From positions 62,001-126,000 of the forward strand of contig NZ_AP022601.1 of the NCBI RefSeq assembly GCF_010726765.1: a stretch of DNA of 64,000 bases. The letters run 5' to 3'. Positions 49,704 through 60,146 of the stretch are shown piece after piece. A program made the translations under genes and the position numbers. Every line of letters begins with the position of its first letter. The first letter of the stretch is position 1. The notes under the pieces were generated by a model, which was given only the letters and a program-made list of their open reading frames with translations, did not search any database and was not told the origin of the DNA. The stretch comes from Mycobacterium gallinarum. Lineage in GTDB: Bacteria; Actinomycetota; Actinomycetes; Mycobacteriales; Mycobacteriaceae.

Positions 49704-52043
49704 CTAGGTATAGGAGACGTGCACGCGCTTGATGTGGCCTTCGAACGGGAACGGCGCGCGCTCGCGGTAATCCAATGACACCGGAGAGCCCAGACACGTG
49801 CCGATGTCCAGGCAGTCGTTCGCGGTGAACAACAGCGGAGCGCTGACCGGCACCTGACCCGAGGCGACGGTGTCGTCCCCGACGCGGAGCGTGACGTCGA
49901 GCGGTCCTGCCGGACGCTGCTCGGCGTAGCGCGTGTCCACCGTGATGGTCGTGTGGCCCGCAGGCAGCTTCTCCTTGGACCGAATCTTGGTGCGCATCAA
50001 GATGAACAGGTTGTACTCGTAGCAGAGGTAGCCGTCGTCGAGATAGCACGTCAGTCCGCCCGCGGCCGCCCCGAGGGCGTAGAGCACGCCGTTGGCGTTC
50101 TCGGGCAGGTCCAGGTCGATCGTGACGGTGTTGTTCTTGTTCCCGAGCGCCGGCGCACAGAACTCGGGCATGCGGACGGTGTCTCCGGAGAACTCCCACT
50201 CGTGGTAGGGCGGTGCGATGCGTAACTCCGGGTGATAGACGGGCACCCACAGGCCGCCGCCGACGGGCAGCACCGAGTTCCGTGCGGCTTCGATGGCAAA
50301 CATCTCCCGCATCTGAACCAGCTTGTCGGGATGCTGTTCGGCGAGGTCGTTGGCCTGCGACCAGTCTTCGTCGAGGTGGTAGAGCTCCCACTGGTCGTTG
50401 TCGGGTGTCCAGGTCGCGATGCCCTCGGGCGCGCCGGGCACCCAGGGCAGCCGCGGTCCGCGCGCGGAAGCCAACCAGCCGTCGTGGTAAATCGCCCGGC
50501 TGCCCATGATCTCGAAGTACTGGGTTTTCTTGCCGCCGTCGGCTGCTCGGTCGGTGAGTGTGCGTGCGAAACTCGCGCCGGCGAGCGGAATCTGCGGGGT
50601 GCCGTTGACGACGAGCGGCGGCTCGATCCCGATCACGTCGTAGATGGTCGGAACGACGTCGTTGCAGTGCAGGAAGGTGTCGCGGGGAGCGGCGTCGGAC
50701 CGAATCTGCTTGGGCCACTTGATCGCCATCGGGTTGCGGGTACCGCCCAGGTGCGATGCGAGCAGCTTCATCCCCTTGTACGGTGTGCTGCCGGCCCACG
50801 CCCATGCCGCGTGATATTGGTTGTCGACCAGCGGCGAGCCAAGCACGTCCAGGCCGCCGAGCTCGTCGAGCGCATCGATGTGCTGCCGCACCGTCGTGGG
50901 AATTCCGTTCTGCGCCAAGAGCTCAGCGATCGTGCCATTCTGACCTTCGCCGGACGACCCGTTGTCACCCCAGATGTAGAAGAACAAGGTGTTGTCGCCG
51001 TACCCGAGTTCGTCGAGTTCGTCGGCGATGCGCCCTACCTGGACGTCGACGTGTTCGGCGTAGCCCGCGGCCACCTCCATCAGTCGCCGCTGGAACGGCT
51101 TCTCGTCGTCGGGGATACTGTCCCACGATGCCAACTTCTCATCGCGCTCGGTGAGCTCGCAGTCCTGTGGAATCCAGCCGGTATCCTTGGCCCGCGCGAA
51201 GACTCGCTCGCGGTAGGCGTCCCAACCGTCGTCGAATTTGCCCGCGTACTTATCCGACCATTCCTTCATGATGTGGTGCGGGCCGTGCAGACAGCCGCTG
51301 GCCCAGTACATGAAGAACGGCTTGTCGGCGTTGAACGCCTTGTGCCGCCGCAGCCAGCCGATGGCGTCGTCGGCCAGATCTTCGGACAGGTGATAACCCT
51401 CCTCGGGTGTCTTCGTCGGCGCGACGACTGTGGTGTTGCGCACGAGATGCGGCTCGTACTGAGAAGCTTCGCCGGCCAAGAAACCGTAGAAGTACTCGAA
51501 TCCCAGTCCGGTGGGCCAGTTCTCGAAGGGTCCTGCCGCGGTGGTTTCCTCGGCAGGTGTGTTGTGCCATTTCCCGAACGCCGAGGTGGCATACCCGTAT
51601 TGCTTGAGCACCTCGGCGACTGTCGCGCTGCTGCGCGGGATCTTGCCCGCGTACCCGTCCCAGTCGTTGGCCAGCTCGGCGATCTGACCGTTGCCGATCT
51701 CGTGGTGGTTGCGGCCGGTCAGCAGCGACGCGCGCGTTGGCGAGCACATCGCTGTGGTGTGAAATCTGTTGTAGGAGATACCGTCAGCGCACACCCGGTC
51801 CATGGTGTCGGTACGGACCTCGCCGCCGAAAGTCGTCGGCAGGCCGGGTCCTGCGTCGTCGATGAGCACGATGACGATGTTCGGCGCATTTTCCGGCAGC
51901 CGTCGTGGGACAACACGCTGCGCGTACGTGGACTCCTGAAGAGTGCGCCCCGCGATGCTCGCCGATGGGGTAGGCGCGAAGGGCAGCGTTTCTCCACCGG
52001 GGAGTTTTCGAGCCACAACGTCGCTGTCTTTGTCCTCGCGCAT
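49704..52043 (-). CDS. Arylsulfatase-type sulfatase
   Basis: 779 residues from ATG 52043 (AAAGGG upstream); ATG 52058 is also possible. The alkaline-phosphatase-superfamily opening NIVIVLIDDAGPG gives the metal Asp pair. TTAMCSPTRASLLTGRN holds the Cys converted to formylglycine. GKWHNTPAEE and YIWGDNGSSGEGQNG supply further metal and sulfate ligands. It is longer than typical 550-residue sulfatases, with an extra beta-rich C-terminal domain. No signal peptide is seen. It hydrolyses a sulfate ester; it is last in an operon with lipid genes, so a sulfated lipid or steroid is possible. Confidence 0.92.
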   Translation of the reverse strand: MREDKDSDVVARKLPGGETLPFAPTPSASIAGRTLQESTYAQRVVPRRLPENAPNIVIVLIDDAGPGLPTTFGGEVRTDTMDRVCADGISYNRFHTTAMCSPTRASLLTGRNHHEIGNGQIAELANDWDGYAGKIPRSSATVAEVLKQYGYATSAFGKWHNTPAEETTAAGPFENWPTGLGFEYFYGFLAGEASQYEPHLVRNTTVVAPTKTPEEGYHLSEDLADDAIGWLRRHKAFNADKPFFMYWASGCLHGPHHIMKEWSDKYAGKFDDGWDAYRERVFARAKDTGWIPQDCELTERDEKLASWDSIPDDEKPFQRRLMEVAAGYAEHVDVQVGRIADELDELGYGDNTLFFYIWGDNGSSGEGQNGTIAELLAQNGIPTTVRQHIDALDELGGLDVLGSPLVDNQYHAAWAWAGSTPYKGMKLLASHLGGTRNPMAIKWPKQIRSDAAPRDTFLHCNDVVPTIYDVIGIEPPLVVNGTPQIPLAGASFARTLTDRAADGGKKTQYFEIMGSRAIYHDGWLASARGPRLPWVPGAPEGIATWTPDNDQWELYHLDEDWSQANDLAEQHPDKLVQMREMFAIEAARNSVLPVGGGLWVPVYHPELRIAPPYHEWEFSGDTVRMPEFCAPALGNKNNTVTIDLDLPENANGVLYALGAAAGGLTCYLDDGYLCYEYNLFILMRTKIRSKEKLPAGHTTITVDTRYAEQRPAGPLDVTLRVGDDTVASGQVPVSAPLLFTANDCLDIGTCLGSPVSLDYRERAPFPFEGHIKRVHVSYT

Positions 52044-52112
52044 TGTTTCCCTTTCCATGGTTGCCCTACCCCGTAGTGACACTGTAGAGGCGGTGTCGGC
52101 CGATGGCGGTGA

Positions 52113-52712
52113 CTAACGAATGAACGGATTGTCCGCCGGCAACGGCTTGATCAACGGGTCGAGCAACTTCGCGGACTGTTGGACCGTGAGGACGTCGATG
52201 GGATCGAGTTCGATGAACTCGCGCGCCGTCTCGTCGTACTCCCAGACGTCCTCGCCGACCAGGCGGCCACGATCGTCGTAGGGCCAGATCATGTGCTCGG
52301 CGGTCTTCACCAGATATGTGGCGTTCGGGTCGACGGGTGCTCCCTCGGCCGCCAGCACGACTCCCGGGGTCTGCTGGTAGATGAACGACGTCGACACGAT
52401 CATCGTGTCGCTGATCGCCAACTTCTCGTCGTCGGCGTAGAAGATGCACTGGGCGGTGTCCGCCCACGCGCTGTACAGCGACATCACTGCCTGGGCACCC
52501 TCGACCGTGAGGCACTTGCCGAGCATGTTGAAGTGGTACACGGGCTTCTCGACGGTCATGTCCGGCGCGAAGATCTCTTCGTATCGACCGGCCATCTCCA
52601 GGTAGCGATGGCGGTTGTAGGCGTGCAGCAGATACAGATGGCGCGGGTTGTCCGTCGTCTCGATCAGACGTTCCACGGCGCGGTTTGTCTGGGTGATGTC
52701 GAAGCGGGTCAT
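52113..52712 (-). CDS. SnoaL/NTF2-like protein
   Basis: 199 residues. NTF2-like pattern: ERLIETTDNPRHLYLLHAYNRHRYLEMAGRYEEIFAPDMTVEKPVYHF, strands IFYADDEKLAISDTMIVSTSFIYQQ and YLVKTAEHMIWPYDDRGRLVGEDVWEYD. Families of this length act as dehydratases, isomerases or binding proteins. It is 27 bases after the FadD gene and 69 before the sulfatase on the same strand. It may act on the same substrate. It is not closely similar to the SnoaL-like protein at 29748. Confidence 0.82.
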   Translation of the reverse strand: MTRFDITQTNRAVERLIETTDNPRHLYLLHAYNRHRYLEMAGRYEEIFAPDMTVEKPVYHFNMLGKCLTVEGAQAVMSLYSAWADTAQCIFYADDEKLAISDTMIVSTSFIYQQTPGVVLAAEGAPVDPNATYLVKTAEHMIWPYDDRGRLVGEDVWEYDETAREFIELDPIDVLTVQQSAKLLDPLIKPLPADNPFIR

Positions 52713-52739
52713 TTCGGTTTCCTTTCAGAGGGTTGTAGG

Positions 52740-54356
52740 TCAGGCTGGTACGAAGAGGTTTCGCAATTCGGCTTTCTTGAACTTGCCCGTGGCCGTGCAC
52801 GGAAGGGCTCCCATGAACTCGAAGCGGTCGGGCAACTGCCACTTGGCGAAGTCCTGGGCCAGGTGCTCACGCAGCTCGCCGGCCGATGCTTCGGCGCCCT
52901 CTCGAAGTGAGACGACCGCGAGCGGCCTCTCGCCCCAGCGGTCGTCGGGGATGGCGATCACCGCCGCCTGTGCCACGGCTGGATGAGACATGAGCTGGTT
53001 TTCCAGGTCGACAGAAGAGATCCACTCGCCGCCGGACTTCACGAGATCCTTTGAGCGGTCACAAATTCGGATGCACCCGTGGGGGTCGATGCGGACCACG
53101 TCGCCGGTCTTGAACCAACCGTCCGGCGTGAAGCTGTCCGCACCTCGACCGCCGTGGTAGCTCGCCGCCACCCACGGGCCGCGCACCTCGAGTTCGCCCA
53201 TCGCCGCGTCGTCCCAGGCGATGATCTGGCCGTTGTCGTCGCGAGCACGGACGTTGAAAAACGGGCTCGCGACGCCCTGCCTGATGCGGTAGCCGTACTG
53301 CTCGTCGCGGCCACCATCGTCCAGGCGTGCGGGCTGACGGCAGACTGCGCCCAACGGTGCGGTCTCGGTCATTCCCCACGCCTGAACGACGGTCAGGCCG
53401 TGCCTGTCGAACCCCTCGAACATCGACCGCGGCACAGCGGCGCCACCGACGATCAACCGATCCAGTTCGGACAGTTCCCATCGGTCGGGTTCGGCATCAA
53501 GTGCGGCCAGCATGCCCATCCACACGGTGGGAACGCCTGCCGTCATGGTCACGTGCTCATCCGCACACAGGTCGAGCACACTCTCGGGGTCCAGGCGCGG
53601 CCCGGGCAGTACCAGGCGCGCGCCGGCCAATGCGGCAGCATATGGCAGGCCCCAGGCATTGGCGTGGAACATGGGTACGACGGGAAGGACTGTGTCTCTT
53701 GCCGATACCGCCAGCTGGTCGGGCAGTGCCGCGACGAGTGAGTGCAACACGAGCGCCCGGTGGGAGTACACGACACCTTTGGGTCGCCCGGTGGTCCCGG
53801 AGGTGTAACACATCGCCGCGGCGAGATTCTCGTCGAGCACGGGCCAGTCGAGCGGTTGCGCCTCGGTCACCAGAGACTCGTAGTCCAGCATCCCGGGCGC
53901 AACCACTCCTGTGTGTGCGACGACGATGACGTGACTGAATTCGTTTCCGGTGGAGAAGCTTTGGAATACCTCCAGAAGTGACTCGTCGACAATGATCACA
54001 CTGTCTTGCGCATCGCTGACGATGAACGCGAGCTCCTCAGGGAACAGTCGCGGGTTGAGGGTATGGACGACCGCACCCATCGCCGGAACCGCGAAGTACA
54101 CCTCGAGGTGTTCGCTCTGATTCCACAGCAGGGTGGCGACCCGATCGCCCTTTCCGATGCCGAGACCCGCCAGCGCGCTCGCCAGGTGTCGGGCCCGACG
54201 GGCACACGCACCAAAAGTGGTGCGGGAGACCGCTCCCGACGGCCGCCGCGAGATGACTTCCTGATCGGCATGGAATCGCTCCGCCCGCTCGACGATGCTC
54301 GTCAGAGTGAGCTGATAGTCGTCCATGCTGGTTCCGCTTGGCATGTTTGTCGTCAT
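52740..54356 (-). CDS. Acyl-CoA synthetase (long-chain fatty acid CoA ligase-like)
   Basis: 538 residues from ATG 54356, with a strong AAGGAGGA upstream. Adenylation motifs are [68 protein letters not shown] and the catalytic Lys in [12 protein letters not shown]. It fits the medium/long-chain FadD group near DmdB-type ligases. Start overlaps the stop of the WS/DGAT gene by four bases, so acyl-CoA could feed acyl transfer directly. Confidence 0.92.
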   Translation of the reverse strand: MTTNMPSGTSMDDYQLTLTSIVERAERFHADQEVISRRPSGAVSRTTFGACARRARHLASALAGLGIGKGDRVATLLWNQSEHLEVYFAVPAMGAVVHTLNPRLFPEELAFIVSDAQDSVIIVDESLLEVFQSFSTGNEFSHVIVVAHTGVVAPGMLDYESLVTEAQPLDWPVLDENLAAAMCYTSGTTGRPKGVVYSHRALVLHSLVAALPDQLAVSARDTVLPVVPMFHANAWGLPYAAALAGARLVLPGPRLDPESVLDLCADEHVTMTAGVPTVWMGMLAALDAEPDRWELSELDRLIVGGAAVPRSMFEGFDRHGLTVVQAWGMTETAPLGAVCRQPARLDDGGRDEQYGYRIRQGVASPFFNVRARDDNGQIIAWDDAAMGELEVRGPWVAASYHGGRGADSFTPDGWFKTGDVVRIDPHGCIRICDRSKDLVKSGGEWISSVDLENQLMSHPAVAQAAVIAIPDDRWGERPLAVVSLREGAEASAGELREHLAQDFAKWQLPDRFEFMGALPCTATGKFKKAELRNLFVPA

Positions 54357-55867
54357 GACGTGGTCCTCCTTCGGTTCACGGGCGCGCGGCCAATCGGGGT
54401 TTCGGAAGCGTGGGCCTCGGCCGCCCGGTGCAGCTCGTCCATGCCGGTACGCATCGCATCGAAGATCGACCACGGATCGTCGAGCACCTCGCGGTCGACG
54501 ACGATCCCGAATTCGAGTGAGTCCTGGTAACTCATCACGGTGATGTTGATGCCGATTCCGTCCAGCACACCGGAAACCGGGAACTGGGCGCGTTGACGCG
54601 CTCCGCCGAGATACAGAGGGGTCCCCGGCCCGGGGACGTTCGAGATCATCACGTTGGCGGGCTGCCTCAGGCCGCGCACGCCCGCCAGCCGGGATGTGGC
54701 GCGGGCTGCCTGCGCGAAGAGCGCGGGCGGAATGAAGTGATTGGCGTCCTGCAACAGCGACGCCGGCAGCGCGCGTTGACGTTCCTTGGCTGAACGCATC
54801 GCGTCGTTGATTCGGCGCAGCCGCTCGACCGGATCGGGGATATCGGTCGGCAGCTCGGTGAGCATCACCGAAACCCGGTTACCGAACGTTCCCTTCTGTT
54901 CGGGCGTGCGGACCGACATCGGGACAAAGCCGGCGAGCGGTTCGGCGGGAAGCTCGCCCCGCTCGTCCAACCATGTGCGAAGGCCGGCGGTGCAGATGGC
55001 CATCACCACGTCGTTGACGGTGCAACCGAACGTGTTCTTGATCGCCTTGACCGTGGTCAGTGACAACGAGCCGAATGCGACGCGTCGGTGTGGCGAGACG
55101 CGTGCCTGGAAACGGGTCTGAGGGGCTGAGATGTCGGTGCCGTGTGGGGCTTTGCCCGCACCGTGGCGGAGAGACCTGCGGATCAGGCGGCTGCTACGTG
55201 CGATCGCCTTGACGCCGGGCAGGTGCCTGATCGTCGGCACGTCGTCGAGATGGGGCAGCGCCGTTGGCCCGGCGCGCATTACCCGCAACGGCTGGCTCAT
55301 CAGTCCGACCAGACCGCGGCCGAGCATTTCCATCTCTGACGGAAAGGGTTCAGCGGCAACCGTGCGGGCGGGTTGCAGGTCTTTGCCTGTGGTGTCGTCG
55401 AGGAGGATGCTCATGACCTCGGCACCGGATACTCCGTCGACGGCGGCGTGGTGCATCTTCGTCAGCACGGCGACGCCGCCGTCTTCGAGGCCGTGGATCA
55501 CGTACACCTCCCATAGCGGGCGCGACCGGTCGAGCTGGCGACCGATGATTCGGGCCACCTGTTCTGCGAGTTGTCGCTGGTTACCCGGCGAAGGCAACGC
55601 GAGCTCGCGCACGTGGTACTCGACGTCGAAGGTGCCGTCATCCACCCAATACGGGTAGTCGAGTGAGAACGGCACCTGGGCGAGGCGCCACCGGAAGGTC
55701 GGCAGTAGGTGTAGACGTTCGCTGATCAGTTCACGGACACGCGCGGCATCGAGCGGTCGGCCCACGGCGGTCTGGGGGTCGTAGATCCCGAGCACGCTGA
55801 CGTGCCCTTGAACGCGGTCGTTCTCCATGGCCAGGAACTGGGCATCGAGGCTGGTCAGTTGTCGCAT
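54353..55867 (-). CDS. Wax ester synthase / diacylglycerol acyltransferase (WS/DGAT)
   Basis: 504 residues from ATG 55867. The opening MRQLTSLDAQFLAMEN is the family start. The catalytic HHxxxDG is HHAAVDG near residue 138, and the C-terminal part has NVMISNVPGPGTPLYLGGA and DSLEFGIVVDREVLDD. It moves a fatty acyl group from CoA to an alcohol or diacylglycerol to make storage lipid. It is first in the minus-strand operon (WS/DGAT, FadD, SnoaL-like, sulfatase) and divergent from the PucR-type regulator. Confidence 0.94.
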   Translation of the reverse strand: MRQLTSLDAQFLAMENDRVQGHVSVLGIYDPQTAVGRPLDAARVRELISERLHLLPTFRWRLAQVPFSLDYPYWVDDGTFDVEYHVRELALPSPGNQRQLAEQVARIIGRQLDRSRPLWEVYVIHGLEDGGVAVLTKMHHAAVDGVSGAEVMSILLDDTTGKDLQPARTVAAEPFPSEMEMLGRGLVGLMSQPLRVMRAGPTALPHLDDVPTIRHLPGVKAIARSSRLIRRSLRHGAGKAPHGTDISAPQTRFQARVSPHRRVAFGSLSLTTVKAIKNTFGCTVNDVVMAICTAGLRTWLDERGELPAEPLAGFVPMSVRTPEQKGTFGNRVSVMLTELPTDIPDPVERLRRINDAMRSAKERQRALPASLLQDANHFIPPALFAQAARATSRLAGVRGLRQPANVMISNVPGPGTPLYLGGARQRAQFPVSGVLDGIGINITVMSYQDSLEFGIVVDREVLDDPWSIFDAMRTGMDELHRAAEAHASETPIGRAPVNRRRTTS

Positions 55868-55983
55868 GCCAGAAATGGTCGCGCGTCGCGTCTGCCCACC
55901 GCTTGTCTGTAACCGCCAACGTCGCTCCGCGCGGTTGTCCAATATCCGCACTACCGGTACGGCGCGGCGATAGCGTGCCCTGC

Positions 55984-57330
55984 ATGGAGCCCGACTGGGC
56001 AGGCGCCGCCAGCGACGACCGCCGCCGCGTGTGGTCAGCGGTACTGCGTCCCGCAGCCGCCGAAATGATGCAGCGCGCCGCCGAGTTGGCAGCGGCGGTC
56101 AACACCTACACGAGCGAACGATTGCCCGAACTGCTCGCCAGCCCCCAGGCACTCGAAGTGAACCGCGCAAGCACAGAAGCGAGCATTCGCGATTTCGCCG
56201 AAGTATTGCTGGCCGGGGCTGACCCGGTCGCGGCGGCTCGGCTCGGTTCGCCGACCCTGGCCTATGCGCAGGATGGTGCGCAACGCGGCATATCGCTCAC
56301 CACATTGTTGCGCAGTTACCGGCTCGGCCACGCGGCGACGTCTGAGCAGGTCAATGCGATCCTGGGCTCTCACGCGCGGAACGCCGGAGACCTCAAGCTG
56401 GCCACCGAGTTGTGTTCGGCGTGGATGTTCGCGTACGTGGACACCGCGCTGTGCCTCGTCGAGGAGGTGTACACCGCCGAGCGTGAACGATGGATACGCA
56501 GCGCCGCGGCCAGTCAGGCCGAGACCATCAGTGCCATCCTCGCCGGCCAACCAGTCGACGCCGATGTCGCGACTCGCCGCCTTCGCCACGAGGTCGGCCG
56601 CGTCCATGTCGCGGCGATCGCCTGGCTCGACTCCCACGAAGAAGGGCGTGACACCCAGGCGATGCTCGAAGCCGCGATCCGGGACCTCGCCGCTACGGTC
56701 GGCAATCAGAAACCGCTCATTCAGCCGTTGGGCATCCTGTCGGTTGCCGCGTGGATCAGCTCCCATAGCGCCGTCCCCTCGAAAGTGCTCGACGAGTTGA
56801 GGTTTCGGACCGCGAGTGCGCCCGGCGTCCGGGTCGCGGTCGGCGAACCGGCGCGCGGCCTCGCCGGCTTTCGCACAAGCCATTGCGAGGCGCGCGAGGC
56901 GCAGCGTGTCGCGGTGCTGGCCGGTCGTCCCGTGGGCAGCGTCACCCGTTACCACAACGTCTCTCTATCCGCCATCGCCACAGTGGATTTCGAGCAGGCT
57001 TCCGCGTTTGTGCGACGCGAACTGGGGCCGCTGTCTGCCGATGACGAAACCACCCGCCGTCTCGCCGCGACGTTGCGGGCCTACCTCGACGAGAACTGCA
57101 GTCGGGGACGAACCGCAAAACGACTCCACGTTCACGAGAACACCGTCGCCTACCGCATCCGTCAGGCCGAGGAGATCCTGGGCAGACCACTGGAGAAGCG
57201 CACCCTCGAGTTGCGCACCGCGCTAGCGCTGGCGGATCTCGTCACCGTCGCGGTCGGCGCATCGGCGGCGGCAGTCGCCGACGGCGAAAACGGCACGGCG
57301 GCAGGGAACGGTCTGCTTGGTGCCGGCTGA
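55984..57330 (+). CDS. PucR/CdaR-type transcriptional regulator
   Basis: 448 residues from ATG 55984. The N-terminal RsbRD-like helical region (about 10-150), a central GGDEF-like sensory segment and the C-terminal PucR HTH are in order. The HTH is LRAYLDENCSRGRTAKRLHVHENTVAYRIRQAEEILGRPLEK near residues 385-420. Mycobacterial members often sit beside lipid or purine genes. It diverges from the WS/DGAT operon over 116 bases and is its likely regulator. The alanine-rich tail has no known role. Confidence 0.9.
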   Translation: MEPDWAGAASDDRRRVWSAVLRPAAAEMMQRAAELAAAVNTYTSERLPELLASPQALEVNRASTEASIRDFAEVLLAGADPVAAARLGSPTLAYAQDGAQRGISLTTLLRSYRLGHAATSEQVNAILGSHARNAGDLKLATELCSAWMFAYVDTALCLVEEVYTAERERWIRSAAASQAETISAILAGQPVDADVATRRLRHEVGRVHVAAIAWLDSHEEGRDTQAMLEAAIRDLAATVGNQKPLIQPLGILSVAAWISSHSAVPSKVLDELRFRTASAPGVRVAVGEPARGLAGFRTSHCEAREAQRVAVLAGRPVGSVTRYHNVSLSAIATVDFEQASAFVRRELGPLSADDETTRRLAATLRAYLDENCSRGRTAKRLHVHENTVAYRIRQAEEILGRPLEKRTLELRTALALADLVTVAVGASAAAVADGENGTAAGNGLLGAG

Positions 57331-57344
57331 CACCCGTCGATGAT

Positions 57345-58139
57345 CTAGCGCTGGGCGCGGTCGAGTATCGCCTCGCGGACGCGTCCGGCTCCAGCCAAGC
57401 GGGCGAGTTCGCCTATCAGTACCGGCGCGACCGCGCCAAACCCCACCAACATGCGAAGACCGGCCGATGCGACCGTCGTTTCGGGCCGGTCCTGCTCGAT
57501 CGCCCTCGCCACTGCCTTCGCCACGTCCTCGGGAGAACTCGTACCGAATGCACGGGGGAGAGCGACGCCGGTGTCTGCCAACATTCCGGCGTCTCGGATG
57601 GGTCCGGGAAAGATCGTCGAGACACCGATACCCGTGCCATGGAGTTCCTGTCGCAGTGCCAGCCCGAGGCCGCGCAGGCCCCATTTGGTGGCGGTGTACA
57701 CAGTGCCGTTTCCCGGCGTCGCGACCAGTCCGGCTCCCGAAGAGATCAATACGATGTGACCATGGCCGCGAATTTGCATGGGAGCCAACGCTGCCCGTGC
57801 CAGCATCATAGGGGCCAGCAGGTTCACGCGGATCGCGTGCTCGATCTCCGCATCGGTCAGCATCCCGAGATCTTCGGGTATTCCGATGCCGGCATTCGCC
57901 ACGAGTACGTCCACCGGAGCCGCCTCGACCATGAGATCGTGCACATCGTCGATCTTCGTGAGATCGGCGGTCAGACCGCGGGCGGACACACCGAGTTCGC
58001 CGACCAATCGTCGAAGTTCTGGTTCTCGGCGACCCGTTACCGTGAGTACACACCCGCGCGCTGCCAGATCGCGTGCGATTGCCTCACCTATCCCTCCGGT
58101 GGCGCCGGTGACCAATACGCGTCGACCCTCGAGTCGCAT
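57345..58139 (-). CDS. SDR family oxidoreductase
   Basis: 264 residues. VLVTGATGGIGEAIARDLA, VTGRREPELRRLV, ANAGIG, catalytic Ser in LISSGAG and Tyr-Lys in VYTATKWGLRGL are all present. The C-terminus is hydrophobic (AVAPVLIGELARLAG), as in mycobacterial SDRs acting on lipid-like substrates. It is the second gene of a two-SDR minus-strand unit and converges with the PucR gene over 14 bases. Confidence 0.9.
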   Translation of the reverse strand: MRLEGRRVLVTGATGGIGEAIARDLAARGCVLTVTGRREPELRRLVGELGVSARGLTADLTKIDDVHDLMVEAAPVDVLVANAGIGIPEDLGMLTDAEIEHAIRVNLLAPMMLARAALAPMQIRGHGHIVLISSGAGLVATPGNGTVYTATKWGLRGLGLALRQELHGTGIGVSTIFPGPIRDAGMLADTGVALPRAFGTSSPEDVAKAVARAIEQDRPETTVASAGLRMLVGFGAVAPVLIGELARLAGAGRVREAILDRAQR

Positions 58140-58162
58140 CTCAACTCCTCAACTTCGTCATG

Positions 58163-59011
58163 TCACTTCGACAGATCGGCCAAACGCGCGGCCAACCATC
58201 GAGCCAGCGGCGGGGTGGCGCGAGACAATGCGTACAACAGGTGCGCCTCGGCGGCGACCGGCGCGACCGCGCGGTTGCGCTCGACAGCGCGAAGGATGTT
58301 GTGTGCGACGCGATCCGCCGGATATCCGCGCTTCTGGTAAGCCGATGCCAGGCGCTTGCGACGTTCCGCTGTGTCACCGTCGCCGCGGATGGGACTGTTC
58401 TGCGTGATCGCGGTGTCGATGATGCCGGGGCAAACCGCTGTAACGCCGATTCCATACGGCTTCATCTCCATGCGCAGCGCCTCAGATAACCCCAGCACCG
58501 CGAATTTCGTTGCACTGTAGGCGCTTAGCTGCGGGTTGGCCAGCAGACCAGCGGCCGAGGACAGGTTCACGACGTGTCCCCCGCGACGGGACCGGATCAT
58601 GATGGGCAGGAACGCATCGCAGCCGTGCACCACACCCATCAGGTTGATGTCGATCAGCCACTGCCAATCCTTGCGATTTGTGTCGAGGAATCCGCCGACA
58701 ACCGCGACGCCGGCGTTGTTGATCAACAGATCGACTCGTCCGAACCGGTCAGACGTGGCCTGTGCGAAGCGGTTCATCGCGTCCCCATCGGACACGTCCA
58801 CTTGGGACATCAGCACCTGAGCGCCCCGCGTTCGCGCAGCCTCGGCGGTGCCGGCCAGCCCGGCACCGTTGATGTCGCAGATCGCCAGGAGGGCGCCGCG
58901 CTGCGCGCACAACAGCGCCAGCTCGCGACCGATGCCGCTGCCCGCTCCGGTGATGACGGCGACCCGATCGGCGAGCTCGGTGCTGTTGGAATTGCGGCGA
59001 AAACTAGGCAT
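58163..59011 (-). CDS. SDR family oxidoreductase
   Basis: 282 residues from ATG 59011; the frame extends upstream but the SDR fold starts at VAVITGAGSGIGRELALLCA. Further motifs are NNAGVAVVGG, catalytic Ser in NLSSAAG and Tyr-Lys in AYSATKFAVLGL. A C-terminal hydrophobic tail follows. It precedes the SDR at 57345 by 23 bases, so the two are probably co-transcribed. It diverges from the flavin oxidoreductase gene. Substrate unknown. Confidence 0.9.
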   Translation of the reverse strand: MPSFRRNSNSTELADRVAVITGAGSGIGRELALLCAQRGALLAICDINGAGLAGTAEAARTRGAQVLMSQVDVSDGDAMNRFAQATSDRFGRVDLLINNAGVAVVGGFLDTNRKDWQWLIDINLMGVVHGCDAFLPIMIRSRRGGHVVNLSSAAGLLANPQLSAYSATKFAVLGLSEALRMEMKPYGIGVTAVCPGIIDTAITQNSPIRGDGDTAERRKRLASAYQKRGYPADRVAHNILRAVERNRAVAPVAAEAHLLYALSRATPPLARWLAARLADLSK

Positions 59012-59156
59012 GACGCAAAAACTAGGGTGCGGACTGAGGGTCCCGCTCGTGCGCTTGCGCCAAGATCTCTCCGGCCGATTGTGGACCGGAGACAACGGCG
59101 TGGCCGGATGGGTTGACGTCGACGTAAGTCTGCCGCAAAACGGGTACTACGGGCAC

Positions 59157-60146
59157 ATGACGGTTATCGGATTCCACTGTTCGCACGAGCAGATCAATCC
59201 CGCTCAGCTCCTGCGGGATGTCCAGCGGGCTGAACAAGCCGGCTTCACCGCCGGAATGTCGTCCGACCACATCAGTCCGTGGAGCGTCCGGCAGGGCGAG
59301 TCGGGCTTCGCGTGGTCTTTCCTCGGCGCCGCCCTCGCGACGACCGACCTGCCCTTCGGCGTCGTCAATGCGCCCGGCCAGCGGTATCACCCGGCCGTCA
59401 TCGCGCAGGCGATCGCCACGCTCGCGCAGATGTTCCCTGGACGCTTTTGGGCCGCCCTCGGATCCGGCGAGGCGTCCAACGAGCGCGTCACCGGCGACGT
59501 ATGGCCGCGAAAGGACGTGCGCGATCAGCGCCTACTCGAGTGTGTGAGCGTGATCCGCCGACTACTGCAAGGCGAGGAGGTAACCCATGAAGGCCTCGTC
59601 CACGTCAATCGGGCACGTCTGTGGACGCTGCCGGCGTCGACTCCGGACCTCGTAGGCCCCGCGGTGACGCCCGAGACCGCTGCGCGCCACGCCGCGTGGG
59701 CGGACGGACTGATCACCGTCAATCAGCCGCAGGACATTCTAAGGAAGGTGATGGGCGCATATCGCGAGGCCGGCGGACGAGGACCCGCACGTCTTCAGGT
59801 TCATCTCAGTTGGGCCCCCACCCGTGACGAGGCGCTGGCAGTCGCCCACCACCAGTGGCGCAACAACGTATTCGCCCCGCCTGTCTCCTGGGACATCGAG
59901 ACGGTCGAGGCGTTCGACGTCATCGGTGAGGCCGTCAGCCCGGAACGGGTGGCGCAATCAGTGCGCATCTCCAGCGATCTGGGTCAGCACGCCCAGTGGC
60001 TCCACGAATACATCGAGCAGGGCTGGGACGAGTTGTACCTGCACTTCGTCGGTCAACATCAAGCGGACTTCATCGACGCATTCGGCGAGCATGTGCTGCC
60101 GCAACTGGCGCCGACGACTCCGCAGCCTTCAGCAGCGCTCGCATGA
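59157..60146 (+). CDS. LLM-class oxidoreductase, TIGR03885 (non-F420) type
   Basis: 329 residues from ATG 59157. The sequence matches the TIGR03885-type flavin oxidoreductases: GFHCSHEQINPAQLLRDVQRAEQAGF, MSSDHISPWSVRQGESGFAWSFLGAA, GSGEASNERVTGDVWP, and the C-terminal GWDELYLHFVGQHQADFIDAFGEHVLP. This group is thought to use FMN and not F420. It overlaps the GH13 gene (ATGA). I recall the same pairing in other actinobacteria, so the two are likely to share a pathway. Confidence 0.9.
   Translation: MTVIGFHCSHEQINPAQLLRDVQRAEQAGFTAGMSSDHISPWSVRQGESGFAWSFLGAALATTDLPFGVVNAPGQRYHPAVIAQAIATLAQMFPGRFWAALGSGEASNERVTGDVWPRKDVRDQRLLECVSVIRRLLQGEEVTHEGLVHVNRARLWTLPASTPDLVGPAVTPETAARHAAWADGLITVNQPQDILRKVMGAYREAGGRGPARLQVHLSWAPTRDEALAVAHHQWRNNVFAPPVSWDIETVEAFDVIGEAVSPERVAQSVRISSDLGQHAQWLHEYIEQGWDELYLHFVGQHQADFIDAFGEHVLPQLAPTTPQPSAALA

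Noticed and set aside
50232..52076. 614-codon plus-strand open frame
   Set aside because: Antisense to the sulfatase gene, with no recognisable domain or ribosome site.
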